DNA from: Acidobacteriota bacterium | GTDB taxonomy: Bacteria > Acidobacteriota > Terriglobia > Terriglobales > Acidobacteriaceae | Length of the DNA: 49,334 nt | NCBI GenBank assembly: GCA_025359885.1 | Contig: JANYDG010000090.1 | Span: 1-49,334, forward strand | Reading direction: 5' to 3' | Shown: positions 26,289 to 33,870 of the stretch, piece by piece | Layout of the letters: each line of letters begins with the position of its first letter | How positions within the stretch are numbered: position 1 is the first letter of the stretch | Notes under the pieces: model-generated | What the model was told of the DNA's origin: nothing | The model's database searches: none | The model's input: the letters and a program-made list of their open reading frames with translations, nothing else | Position numbers and translations under genes: made by a program

Positions 26289-26651
26289 CTACTTGGCCAA
26301 TTCGTAAAACTGCAGGCAAACCCCCGAAGGCACAATCAAATGCATCTCCCGCCGCCCCCAGAACTTCATCTCCGGCGGTATCATCCGCACCGGAACATCC
26401 TTGTACTCCGCCCAGATCGCATCCAGATCCGTCACCCCAATGCTGATGCTCGAGTTGTCCAGCCACTCCTGCGTTGAGTTTTCAACCAGGTTAAAGCGCA
26501 CCTGGTCCCGGCAGATTCCCGCCATGTTGCCGCCCCGCCACTCCACCACAAAGCCAAGCTGCTGCGTATAAAAAGCCACTGCCTCATCGAGACTGCCGCC
26601 CGTCGGTACCAACGGAGTCTGCGTCAACCATGCTGCCTTCTCATCTGCCAT
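26289..26651 (-). CDS. VOC-superfamily protein
   Basis: This 120-residue single-domain VOC protein begins with SLDEAVAFYTQQLGFVVEW, continues RDQVRFNLVE and SISIGVTDLDAIWAEY, and ends REMHLIVPSGVCLQFYEL. The family typically dimerises and binds a divalent metal or a small hydrophobic ligand; the C-terminal CLQFYEL strand supplies the usual Glu ligand. First gene of a two-gene VOC operon with the protein at 25906-26268. Function unknown beyond the fold. Confidence 0.85.
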   Translation of the reverse strand: MADEKAAWLTQTPLVPTGGSLDEAVAFYTQQLGFVVEWRGGNMAGICRDQVRFNLVENSTQEWLDNSSISIGVTDLDAIWAEYKDVPVRMIPPEMKFWGRREMHLIVPSGVCLQFYELAK

Positions 26652-26723
26652 CCAGCTATTCTAGCCACTGTCGCGCCAGACACGGTACTCTGAATCCGAC
26701 AAATTCACACAGGGAGAGACCGC

Positions 26724-27017
26724 ATGTATTTTCACATCTTCGGATTCAAGTGGAAGCCCGAGGCCACTGAAGCACAAAAGGCGCAGGCCACCGTCGATAT
26801 TCACGCATTTCGCGGCAAGATCCCCGGCCTCATCGAGGTCCACGTCGGCCAGAATCAATCTCCCCACGGCCAGGGCTACACCTTCGCAGGCGTCATGCGA
26901 TTCCAGGGCAAGGCCGCATGCGACGCCTACGTCGTCCACCCCCAGCACCAGGCCCTGCTCAAGTGGCTCAAGCCCCTCATCGACCCCGTCGAGCTCGACT
27001 TCCTCGCCCTCGACTAG
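26724..27017 (+). CDS. Dabb (stress-responsive alpha/beta barrel) domain protein
   Basis: The 97-residue product has the dimeric alpha/beta-barrel pattern: MYFHIFGFKWKPEATEAQKA, then FRGKIPGLIEVHVGQNQS, YTFAGVMRFQGKAACDAYVV and the closing HPQHQALLKWLKPLIDPVEL. Proteins of this family are small dimers, some of them polyketide cyclases and others stress-induced proteins of unknown role. A CAGGGAGAGACC site precedes the ATG. It is divergent from the VOC operon and convergent with the serA fusion gene. Confidence 0.88.
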   Translation: MYFHIFGFKWKPEATEAQKAQATVDIHAFRGKIPGLIEVHVGQNQSPHGQGYTFAGVMRFQGKAACDAYVVHPQHQALLKWLKPLIDPVELDFLALD

Positions 27018-27174
27018 GGAATGCAGACTGTGGAACAATGCCGCGAAATATAGCATTTTGGCTATGGGCATTTTTCGGGGCCGGCAGATGCACATTCCAC
27101 CTGAATTCAACGCAAACCCATCTTATTGAAAGCAAACGACTTCGAACAAATTCCCTTGACAATTTCAGCGCCAG

Positions 27175-27214
27175 AAAAAATCCCCGGCATGTTACACGTG
27201 TGACATTTCGGGGA
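27175..27214 (-). terminator. Hairpin terminator downstream of the serA fusion gene
   Basis: TCCCCG...CGGGGA arms at 27181-27214 pair through ATGT/ACAT and ACAC/GTGT with two interior mismatches, making a long hairpin whose centre is ACACGTGT. On the minus strand the hairpin is followed by six T's (the A run at 27175-27180), as expected for a terminator of the gene ending at 27241. It lies between convergent genes. The near-perfect palindrome TGTTACACGTGTGACA could also attract a regulator, but the T run favours the terminator reading. Confidence 0.75.
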
Positions 27215-27240
27215 TTCAACTGTTTGACACTCTGAAAGAC

Positions 27241-29067
27241 TTATCCGAGACGCACCAGCCGAGCTTGCAGCAGATTAGGAATCTTGCTCAAAGCCTCCAG
27301 CACCCCAGCACCCACCGGCTCATCCACCTGCACCACCGACAGCGCTTTCACCGGATTTGTCTCCGACTTGACCCGCTCGCGGCCCAGGTTGAAGTTGGCG
27401 ATGTTCACGCCCTGCTGTCCCAAAACCGTGCCGATGTTGCCAATCACGCCCGGTACGTCAAGGTTGCGGCACACCAGCAAGCTGCCTTCAAGTGGCGCTT
27501 CAATGTCCATGCCCTCAAAGCCCAAAAGTCTTGGGTGGTCGCCGTGCAGCACCGTGGCTGAGCCGCGGGTGCAGCCAGCTGCGTCGTAAATTGCGATGGT
27601 CAGCACGTTGCTGACGCCGCCGCGACGGCTCTCATGCTTTTCTTCGACGAGGCGAATGCCGCGCTCCTGGGCTATCGAGAATGCATTGATGCGGTTGACG
27701 TGTTCGGTCTGGGCGAGCAGGCCAGCGATGGCTGCATTACGCAGCAAATCAGTTTTACCCTCGGCCAGGGCGCCGGAGTAGGTGATGTTGATGCTTTCAA
27801 TGTTGCGCGGAGCTGCCTGGGCGAGGAAGCTGCCCAGCCGGCCAGCCAGATCGATAAAGGGTGAAAGCAGCAGATACTCCTCGTGGGTGAGCGAGGCGAC
27901 GTTGACGGCGTTCTGGACGACGCCGAGCTTGAGATATTCGCGTACCTGGCGGGCGAGCTGGATGCCAATGGCCTCCTGCGCTTCGTCGGTGGAGCCGGCG
28001 ATGTGCGGGGTGAGGATGACGTTGGGCAGCCCGGCGAGCGGGGAGTCTTTAGGTGGCTCGACGGTGAAAACGTCCAGCGCGGCGCCGCCGACCTGGCCGG
28101 ACTTGAGCGCTGCAACGAGCGCTGCTTCTTCAATCAACTCGCCGCGAGCGCAGTTGAGAATGCGCACGCCTTTTTTCATAGTGGCGATGGTGCGCTCGTT
28201 GATGATGCCCGTGGTTTGCGGCGTAAGTCCAACGTGCAGAGTGAGATAGTCGCTTGTAGAAAATAATTCCTCTGTTGAAACCAGCTTGATTCCGGCTTCG
28301 CGCGCCACTGCCGCCGAGACAAACGGGTCGTGCGCAATGATTTCGAGGCCGAAGGGACGAGCGCGGTTGGCGACCTCCAGGCCGATGCGGCCGAGGCCGA
28401 GGATACCGAGTGTCTTGCCGCGCAACTCGACGCCCTGGAGCGACTTCTTCTCCCATTTGCCAGCGTGCATGGAGGCATTTGCCGCAGGCAGCTTGCGGGC
28501 CAGGGCGAGCATCAGGCCGATCGTCAGTTCGGCGACGGCGATGGCGTTGGCACCGGGGGTGTTCATGACGACGATGCCGCGGCGGGTGGCTGATTCTGCG
28601 TCGATATTGTCGACGCCCACGCCGGCGCGGCCGATGACGCGGAGTTTTGGGGCGTGCTCGAGCAGGGCGTCGTCTACCTGCACTGCGGAACGGACTACGA
28701 GCGCATCGGCATCCGCGAGAGCTTCAGGCAGTTTGCCGGCGAGCCTGGCAATGTCTTCGGGAATGAGAATCTGCCAGTCGGGCTCAGAGGCGAGAACGGC
28801 GAGGGTGGCGGGGGAGACTTTTTCAGCGAGAACAATCTTCATCTTAGGGCCTTTGCTGGAGCTGTATTGATCGAAGTCGATGTTGTTTTGAGCGCAGAAC
28901 ATCTCAAAGATGCGGACCACGGAGGCCTGCGGTTTCCCTTCGCCCTGCTCATACTTCCAGATGGAGTTGGGATGAACGCCCAGCTTTTCGGCCATCTGGT
29001 ACTGGTAGAGGTTGAGCTGTTTGCGGGCGAGAATGAGTTTTTCGCCAAAAGTTAGAGTTTCGGGCAT
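27241..29067 (-). CDS. serA: D-3-phosphoglycerate dehydrogenase with N-terminal XRE helix-turn-helix domain (fusion)
   Basis: The 608-residue frame has two parts. Residues 1-65 are an XRE/Cro-type helix-turn-helix (FGEKLILARKQLNLYQYQMA, then EKLGVHPNSIWKYEQGEGKP). From M76 a complete long-form SerA follows: MKIVLAEKVSP, the NAD-binding GLGRIGLEVANRARPFG, catalytic-site segments LNCARGELIEEAAL and LTPHIAGSTDEAQ, an intervening ASB domain, and a C-terminal ACT domain (SLLVCRNLDVPGVIGNIGTV). SerA oxidises 3-phosphoglycerate in the first step of serine synthesis; ACT domains usually bind serine. No stop separates the parts. An internal ATG (28842) with AAAGG seven bases before could also give plain SerA. 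A class V aminotransferase lies upstream on the same strand. Confidence 0.9.
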   Translation of the reverse strand: MPETLTFGEKLILARKQLNLYQYQMAEKLGVHPNSIWKYEQGEGKPQASVVRIFEMFCAQNNIDFDQYSSSKGPKMKIVLAEKVSPATLAVLASEPDWQILIPEDIARLAGKLPEALADADALVVRSAVQVDDALLEHAPKLRVIGRAGVGVDNIDAESATRRGIVVMNTPGANAIAVAELTIGLMLALARKLPAANASMHAGKWEKKSLQGVELRGKTLGILGLGRIGLEVANRARPFGLEIIAHDPFVSAAVAREAGIKLVSTEELFSTSDYLTLHVGLTPQTTGIINERTIATMKKGVRILNCARGELIEEAALVAALKSGQVGGAALDVFTVEPPKDSPLAGLPNVILTPHIAGSTDEAQEAIGIQLARQVREYLKLGVVQNAVNVASLTHEEYLLLSPFIDLAGRLGSFLAQAAPRNIESINITYSGALAEGKTDLLRNAAIAGLLAQTEHVNRINAFSIAQERGIRLVEEKHESRRGGVSNVLTIAIYDAAGCTRGSATVLHGDHPRLLGFEGMDIEAPLEGSLLVCRNLDVPGVIGNIGTVLGQQGVNIANFNLGRERVKSETNPVKALSVVQVDEPVGAGVLEALSKIPNLLQARLVRLG

Positions 29068-29076
29068 TTGGTTTTC

Positions 29077-29161
29077 CAGGGGTCAGGGGTCAGGACGAGG
29101 GTTCAGGGGTCAGGGGTCAGGACGAGGGTTCAGGGTTCAGGGGTCAGGGTTCAGGGGGCAG
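29077..29161. repeat. Tandem GGGGTCAGG/GGGTTCAGG repeat
   Basis: Two exact 27-base units (29077-29103 and 29104-29130) starting CAGGGGTCAGGGGTCAGGAC are followed by shorter GGGTTCAGG/GGGGTCAGG variants to 29161. The words are the same as in the hairpin at 408-475. Immediately after comes a TTCCC/GGGAA mini-hairpin (about 29171-29183) and, at 29236-29276, another dispersed repeat. The region lies upstream of the serA fusion gene, so it may sit in its leader or promoter. Confidence 0.85.
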
Positions 29162-29337
29162 AAAAAGCAGATTCCCTTCGGGAATGACAGATAGAAAAGC
29201 AAGTGCAACAGCAAAAAGCAATTGCAACGATAACTGCAAAAACTAGAGCGGATTCTTCGCTGCGCTCAGGATGAAAACTCTGGATTTGAGTTGTTCCCCG
29301 GTCCCCACGTGCGAGGGACCGAGGGCACCCCACTTGT

Positions 29338-30564
29338 TTACTCTCGGCAGCAGGTTTGACGGCCGCAGAGGCAAGGGTTGTTCAGGGCCTGATTTTCCTT
29401 GCGATCGGCGAAGACCTGCTGGGCGGCGGCGAGGCCCTGGCCGAGCTGGACGGGGAGTTTGAGGGTATCGCGGGCGATGAATTCGAGAGCGCCGAGGAGG
29501 GCGATGGTGTCCATGTAGTCAAAGAAGCCGAGGTGGGCGATGCGGAAGATCCTGCCTTTCATATCGCCCTGGCCGTTGGTGATGACGGCGCCAAACTTTG
29601 CCTTGAGTTCTTTGACGACGGTGCCTGAATCGAGCCCTTCTGGCACGGAAACTGCGGTTGCAGCGGCGGAGGGCGCGGTCGGGGCAAAGAGCGTGAAGCC
29701 GAGGGCGACGAGGCCGGCGCGGGTCATGGCGGCGCAGGTTTCGGCATTTTCAATGAGCGCGATGCGGCCCTTGGCTAAATCTCCGCCACCCTGGCCAGCA
29801 ATGTAATCGAGAGCTGCGCCGAGGCCGGCGATGAGCGAGACGGAGGGAGTGTAGGCGCTTTCGCCTGCCTTGGCGGATTTGCGCTCTTTCCGCAGGTCAA
29901 AGTAGTAGCGGGGATTTTTGCTGGTCTCCATGGCCGCCCAGGCCTTGTCACTCACGCTGAGATAGGCGAGGCCGGGAGGAATCATGACGGCTTTTTGCGA
30001 GCCGCCGATGAGGACGTCGATGCCCCAACCATCGACATCAAAGTGGGTGGTTCCGAGGCCGGTGATGCCGTCTACGATCAACAGGGCGCCGGGAGTTGTG
30101 GTCTGGATGACTTCGGCGATGGCCTGGATGCAGTGACGGGTGGCGGTGGAGGTTTCAGTGGCCTGGACGTATACGGCCTTGGTGTCGGGCTTGAGGGCGG
30201 CCTTGATGGTGGCGAGGTCAAAGGTTTGGCCATAGGGAACCGTGACCAGATCGACGTTGCAACCAAAGGCTTTACCGAGCGCGGTCCAGCGTTCGCCAAA
30301 CTTACCGGCGGAGAGGACGAGGATGCGGTCGCCGGGTGAGGTGAGGTTGGAGATGGAGGCTTCCATGGCGCCGGTGCCGGAGCAGGAGAGCAGCAGGACA
30401 TCGTTTTGGGTGCCAACAAACCCTTTGAGCTGGGCGAGGACCTTGGTGTAGAGGGCGCGGAACTCGGCGGTGCGGTGGTGAATGTCAGCGGCGGCCATGG
30501 CGAACTGGGCGGCGGGGAGGAGGGGGGTTGGTCCGGGAGTGAAGAGGCGGGTTTTGCGGAACAT
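29338..30564 (-). CDS. Class V aminotransferase (serine/alanine-glyoxylate or phosphoserine type)
   Basis: The 408-residue product is a fold type I PLP enzyme: FTPGPTPLLPAAQFAMA at the start, LLLSCSGTGAMEASISNL binding the cofactor phosphate, IVDGITGLGTTHFDVDGWGI with the PLP Asp, and the lysine in GGSQKAVMIPPG. The closest family type is serine-pyruvate/alanine-glyoxylate aminotransferase. Being next to serA, it may act as the phosphoserine aminotransferase of serine synthesis, as proposed for similar pairs elsewhere; this is inference. The last 11 residues (CLCGRQTCCRE) hold four cysteines not expected in the family, possibly a read-through tail. The gap to serA is 270 bases and full of repeats. 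Confidence 0.85.
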   Translation of the reverse strand: MFRKTRLFTPGPTPLLPAAQFAMAAADIHHRTAEFRALYTKVLAQLKGFVGTQNDVLLLSCSGTGAMEASISNLTSPGDRILVLSAGKFGERWTALGKAFGCNVDLVTVPYGQTFDLATIKAALKPDTKAVYVQATETSTATRHCIQAIAEVIQTTTPGALLIVDGITGLGTTHFDVDGWGIDVLIGGSQKAVMIPPGLAYLSVSDKAWAAMETSKNPRYYFDLRKERKSAKAGESAYTPSVSLIAGLGAALDYIAGQGGGDLAKGRIALIENAETCAAMTRAGLVALGFTLFAPTAPSAAATAVSVPEGLDSGTVVKELKAKFGAVITNGQGDMKGRIFRIAHLGFFDYMDTIALLGALEFIARDTLKLPVQLGQGLAAAQQVFADRKENQALNNPCLCGRQTCCRE

Positions 30565-30584
30565 GGTTCTGATCTCCTGTGTGC

Positions 30585-30611
30585 AATCACAGAATACACA
30601 TAGTTGTGATT
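30585..30611. promoter_or_regulatory. Inverted repeat AATCACA-N13-TGTGATT, possible operator
   Basis: Perfect 7-base arms at 30585-30591 and 30605-30611 face each other across 13 bases, in the divergent spacer between the aminotransferase and the RES toxin-antitoxin operon. Their place and symmetry fit an operator for the antitoxin or another dimeric regulator. The sequence contains further TGTGA words downstream. No binding protein can be assigned from sequence alone. Confidence 0.4.
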
Positions 30612-30677
30612 TATGTGAAGAGTGTGATTCGGGTGTGAGTGTGGAGTGGGAGTGTGAAAAGCAAGGAGCTTTGGCTT

Positions 30678-31052
30678 ATGCGGAATGGGCTTATACTTGT
30701 GGCCATGGCATCCAAAGGGCAAACTCGCGAAGGAATTTCTGTGGCACCGTCGAAGGGTGTATCCAAGAGCCGCGCTGGAGTATGGCCTACGAAGGTGGCT
30801 CCGGGGCCCCAGCAGGGGACCAGCGGGTCGCGCGCTAAAGGAAGGATGGCTTTGCGTCCGATGATTGTGGCCCAGACCGAGATTTTTCGCCGGGCGGCAG
30901 AGGTGATCGGCAGCGAAGACGGGGCGATGCGCTGGATGGGTACACCTGTTGCGGCGCTGGAGTATGCCACGCCGGTTTCTCTTCTGCATAGCGAGAGTGG
31001 CGTTGAAAAGGTGCGAACGGTGCTTGGCCGTTTAGAGCACGGCGTTTTGTGA
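30678..31052 (+). CDS. ParS/MbcA/Xre-type antitoxin (DUF2384)
   Basis: The C-terminal half holds the antitoxin toxin-binding domain: VIGSEDGAMRWMGTPVAALE, then TPVSLLHSESGVEKVRTVLG and a final RLEHGVL. This is the pattern found next to RES toxins. The N-terminal part is basic and Ser/Gly-rich and weakly conserved. ATG 30678 follows AAGGAG by nine bases and is preferred; an alternative ATG at 30705 would shorten it by nine residues. The stop overlaps the toxin start by four bases (GTGA). Such antitoxins block the toxin active site and repress the shared promoter. Confidence 0.88.
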   Translation: MRNGLILVAMASKGQTREGISVAPSKGVSKSRAGVWPTKVAPGPQQGTSGSRAKGRMALRPMIVAQTEIFRRAAEVIGSEDGAMRWMGTPVAALEYATPVSLLHSESGVEKVRTVLGRLEHGVL

Positions 31053-31507
31053 GCCTTGTTTATCGGCTGTCTTCAACACGATTTCCGGCCGACAGTGGAG
31101 CGGGTGCGGCGCTGTATGGAGGCAGGTGGAATCCTGCGGGTACAGGGGCTATTTATGCTTCAGCGACCCGTTCACTGGCAGCGCTTGAGGTACTGGTTCA
31201 CTTTGCTGTGCTGCCGATGGATTTTGTTCTGACAGAGATTGAGATTCCGGATGATCTCACGATGCTGTTGATTGACGGGTCGGATCTGCCTGCCGGTTGG
31301 GACGATTTGAATCTATCTACGGCGACGCAGGTTATCGGTGCGAGGTGGGTGAAGGATGCTGCACATGCGGTGCTGTCGGTACCATCGACCATCATTCGGG
31401 AAGAGCGGAACTATGTATTGAATCCGGAGCATTCCAGACTCAAAGAAATGAATTTTTCCAAGCCGATTCCATTTCGTTTCGATCGACGATTGAAAACGGT
31501 TCGATAG
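31049..31507 (+). CDS. RES-domain toxin (NAD+-degrading type)
   Basis: The 152-residue product begins VYRLSSTRFPADSGAGAALY, continues GGRWNPAGTGAIYASATRSL, AALEVLVHF and ends with the conserved PSTIIREERNYVLNPEH and KPIPFRFDRRL. The R, GGRWN and S/E/N residues named in RES toxins (MbcT, ParT and others) are visible. Characterised members break down or consume NAD+ and stop growth. The GTG start lies inside the antitoxin stop, so the pair is translationally coupled. This is a complete type II toxin-antitoxin module next to the reverse transcriptase locus. Confidence 0.92.
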   Translation: MSLVYRLSSTRFPADSGAGAALYGGRWNPAGTGAIYASATRSLAALEVLVHFAVLPMDFVLTEIEIPDDLTMLLIDGSDLPAGWDDLNLSTATQVIGARWVKDAAHAVLSVPSTIIREERNYVLNPEHSRLKEMNFSKPIPFRFDRRLKTVR

Positions 31508-31597
31508 TGGGAAGATGTGCGGTGGACCCAGCGAAGGCGGAACCTGGTGGAGCGGGAGCCTGACGCGAAGACGGATAATAGTCAAGAGAGGTTACGG

Positions 31598-32086
31598 ATG
31601 ATGAGTGAGACGTTGGAAGCGCGGGTGAAGCGGGAGACGATTGTGGCGATGAAGGCTCGGGATGGTGAGCGGACGACGACGCTGCGGCTGATTACGACGG
31701 CGCTGAAGAACCGTTCGATAGAGAAGCGGGTTGGAGCGGACACGCCTTTGCCGGAGGCGGAGTCGCAGCAGGTGCTGGCTTCAATGATCAAGCAGAGGCG
31801 GGACTCGATTGAGCAGTTTACCAAGGGTGGGCGGCCGGAACTGGCGGCGAAGGAAGCTGTGGAGATTGCGCTGATTGAGGAGTTTTTGCCGAAGGCACTG
31901 ACGGCGGAGGCGCTGAGTGCGCTGGTGGGCCAGGTGATTGCGCAGATTTCTGAAGGCGCGGGGCAGAAGCCGACGCCGAAGGAAATGGGCGTGGTGATCA
32001 AGGCGGTGCAGGCGAAGCTGGCGGCGGATGGGCTGCGGGCTGAGGGCCGGCTGGTGAGTGAGGCTGTGAAGCTGGCGCTGGCCTGA
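31598..32086 (+). CDS. GatB/YqeY-domain protein
   Basis: The 162-residue product is a stand-alone YqeY helical domain: RETIVAMKARDGERTTTLRL at the start, PLPEAESQQVLASMIKQRRD in the middle, KEAVEIALIEEFLPKALTAE, and the end KEMGVVIKAVQAKLAADGLR. The domain also forms the tRNA-binding tail of GatB, and free-standing YqeY proteins are widespread with no settled function. Starts at ATG 31598 or 31601 are both possible; 31598 sits six bases after GAGAGG. It lies 90 bases after the RES toxin and 50 before the reverse transcriptase. Confidence 0.92.
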   Translation: MMSETLEARVKRETIVAMKARDGERTTTLRLITTALKNRSIEKRVGADTPLPEAESQQVLASMIKQRRDSIEQFTKGGRPELAAKEAVEIALIEEFLPKALTAEALSALVGQVIAQISEGAGQKPTPKEMGVVIKAVQAKLAADGLRAEGRLVSEAVKLALA

Positions 32087-32135
32087 GAATTCCGTAGACC
32101 AAGCCTAGATTTCACAGCTAAGATCTGTTCTCAGC

Positions 32136-33650
32136 ATGAATTGCACTTTTATTCTCGAGTCACTTCTTCGATACAACTATCTTCCGATCCAGAAGATGGA
32201 TCGAAGTGAGCTTCCGCCTTTCTTGTCCACCACGGACATCACTCCGAAGCTCGCTAAACTTCTGGTTTCGACGAAGAGGCGTAAAAACGGATCGGGATGG
32301 GACTCTATCGAGTATCAGGCAACCCGCTTCAATGGGGTAGGACGCTATTTCAGTATTCCGCACCCTCTAGCGTATTCATTGCTTTGTCTCAACATTCACG
32401 ATAACTGGGCGAATCTCAGCTATTGCACCCAAAGCAGCAACAGTATGGTCAGACCCCGCCAGCATCCCGATGGCAGATGCATAATCATGGATTATGAGAA
32501 ATCACATCGGTCAGCGGTCAAGCTCTCGTTTGGTCAGCGGTTTGTGGTCCAGACCGATATTTCGAATTTTTTCCCGAGCGTCTATTCCCATTCAGTCACT
32601 TGGGCAGTGGTTGGTTTTTCTTCTGCGAAGGCAAACCAAAGAAAATCAAATTGGTTCAATGATCTTGACAAGCATATACGCGGCTTAAAGCGGAATGAAA
32701 CCCAGGGTATTGCTATTGGTCCAGGCTCATCAAACGTGATTGCTGAATTGATTCTGGCGAAGATTGATATTGAGCTGAATCAGCTTGGCTTCAAGTTCCA
32801 TCGCTACATCGATGACTATACGGCATATTGCGAATCGGACGAAAAAGCTCAAAGGTTTATACAGGTTCTAAGTGAGAAGCTCAAATCCTATAAATTATTG
32901 CTGAATTTACGAAAAACATCTATCAAGCTTCTTCCATTCGTAGACGTGGCAAGTTGGGTCTCTGAACTAGTGCTATCGTTGCCGAAGGGCGAAATTGATA
33001 AATATACGGCGGAACATTTTTTACTCAAGGCGCAGACACTCGCATGCCATGAACCAGATGGGAGTGTCCTGAAATACGCCATCAAGGAGATTCTCGGTCG
33101 AAAGCTAAAGTCCGGGGTAGAAAACGCAATCTTGCCCGAAATCTTAAATCTCGCTTTCCATCAACCAATCTTGCTCCCGCAACTGAAGAGCGCTTTTCAG
33201 AGGAGTGCTACTCATACAGTCTTTGCATTCGGTCCGCAACTACACCTAATCGCAATTGAAAATGCTCGCTTACGCCGTTCGGACGGCCTTTGTTGGGCGC
33301 TGTTCTACCTGAATCTTTACAAAGTACCCATCGAGGACACACTAGCTGATGCGATACTCGACTCGCGAGACTGCATCTCTGTATTGCTTTTGTATCTTTC
33401 CGGAAGCCCCAATCATCAGGCCAAAGTAATCAATTTTGCGCGGAGCCTAAATTCAACCGATTTGTACGAGCTTGACCAATATTGGCTTCTTCTCTACGAG
33501 CTTTTTTTCGAGAGCCGCATTCACAATCCGTATTCAAGTGAAGAAGCATTCGTGGTCCTGAAATCCAATGGCGTTCGATTCGTGCTCCCACCATTCCGTG
33601 TCGCATCAACTGTGGGGACACGAATTCCGGTGGCCTTCAATGGACCGTGA
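32136..33650 (+). CDS. Stand-alone reverse transcriptase, likely antiphage (DRT/Abi-like) type
   Basis: The 504-residue product has the reverse transcriptase palm motifs: D141 in VVQTDISNFFPSVYSHSV (motif A), GIAIGPGSSNVIAEL (191-205, motif B region), the catalytic YIDD at 224-227 within FHRYIDDYTAYC, and a LNLRKTSIK segment near 257 (motif D/E region). Before the palm are ~130 residues including RYFSIPHPLAYSLLCL. After it is a ~230-residue helical C-terminal domain without maturase or endonuclease motifs, unlike group II intron or retron enzymes. This build matches the Abi/DRT unknown-group enzymes that protect against phage. The gene is visibly AT-richer than its neighbours, as expected of recent transfer. 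Which DRT class it belongs to cannot be told by eye. Confidence 0.85.
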   Translation: MNCTFILESLLRYNYLPIQKMDRSELPPFLSTTDITPKLAKLLVSTKRRKNGSGWDSIEYQATRFNGVGRYFSIPHPLAYSLLCLNIHDNWANLSYCTQSSNSMVRPRQHPDGRCIIMDYEKSHRSAVKLSFGQRFVVQTDISNFFPSVYSHSVTWAVVGFSSAKANQRKSNWFNDLDKHIRGLKRNETQGIAIGPGSSNVIAELILAKIDIELNQLGFKFHRYIDDYTAYCESDEKAQRFIQVLSEKLKSYKLLLNLRKTSIKLLPFVDVASWVSELVLSLPKGEIDKYTAEHFLLKAQTLACHEPDGSVLKYAIKEILGRKLKSGVENAILPEILNLAFHQPILLPQLKSAFQRSATHTVFAFGPQLHLIAIENARLRRSDGLCWALFYLNLYKVPIEDTLADAILDSRDCISVLLLYLSGSPNHQAKVINFARSLNSTDLYELDQYWLLLYELFFESRIHNPYSSEEAFVVLKSNGVRFVLPPFRVASTVGTRIPVAFNGP

Positions 33651-33870
33651 AGTCTTTTATTAAATCTGTTGCACCGATTCTGGGATATTTCTCTTGCATG
33701 ATTAAACGTTGATTCCTCCGGGGAAGTATGGGGTTCTAATCTCCCTTTCGAGTCAAGGTTGGAAGTCTCATGGATGCAGCTCTCGCAGAGATTAACTCCT
33801 TAGTCTTGGAAACGGTTTCTGGGTGACTTGCTGGGGGTCGGGGGCTTAGGATTGCGGCGAGGGTTTACTG

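Noticed and set aside
27189..27205. Operator palindrome TGTTACACGTGTGACA
   Set aside because: It is the centre of a larger hairpin between convergent genes, with a T run on the minus strand, so a terminator explains it better.
29077..29161. Possible regulatory iteron array or CRISPR
   Set aside because: Units are directly adjacent, of mixed length, and the same words occur elsewhere as a dispersed repeat. There is no initiator gene.
32087..32135. Retron-type msr-msd RNA upstream of the reverse transcriptase
   Set aside because: Only 49 bases separate the YqeY gene and the reverse transcriptase, with no inverted repeat pair of the retron kind, and the protein lacks the retron VTG-type signature.
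33770..33826. 18-codon frame MDAALAEINSLVLETVSG after the reverse transcriptase
   Set aside because: It has no good ribosome-binding site and no further support; it could be a gene remnant, but the evidence is too thin for a feature.
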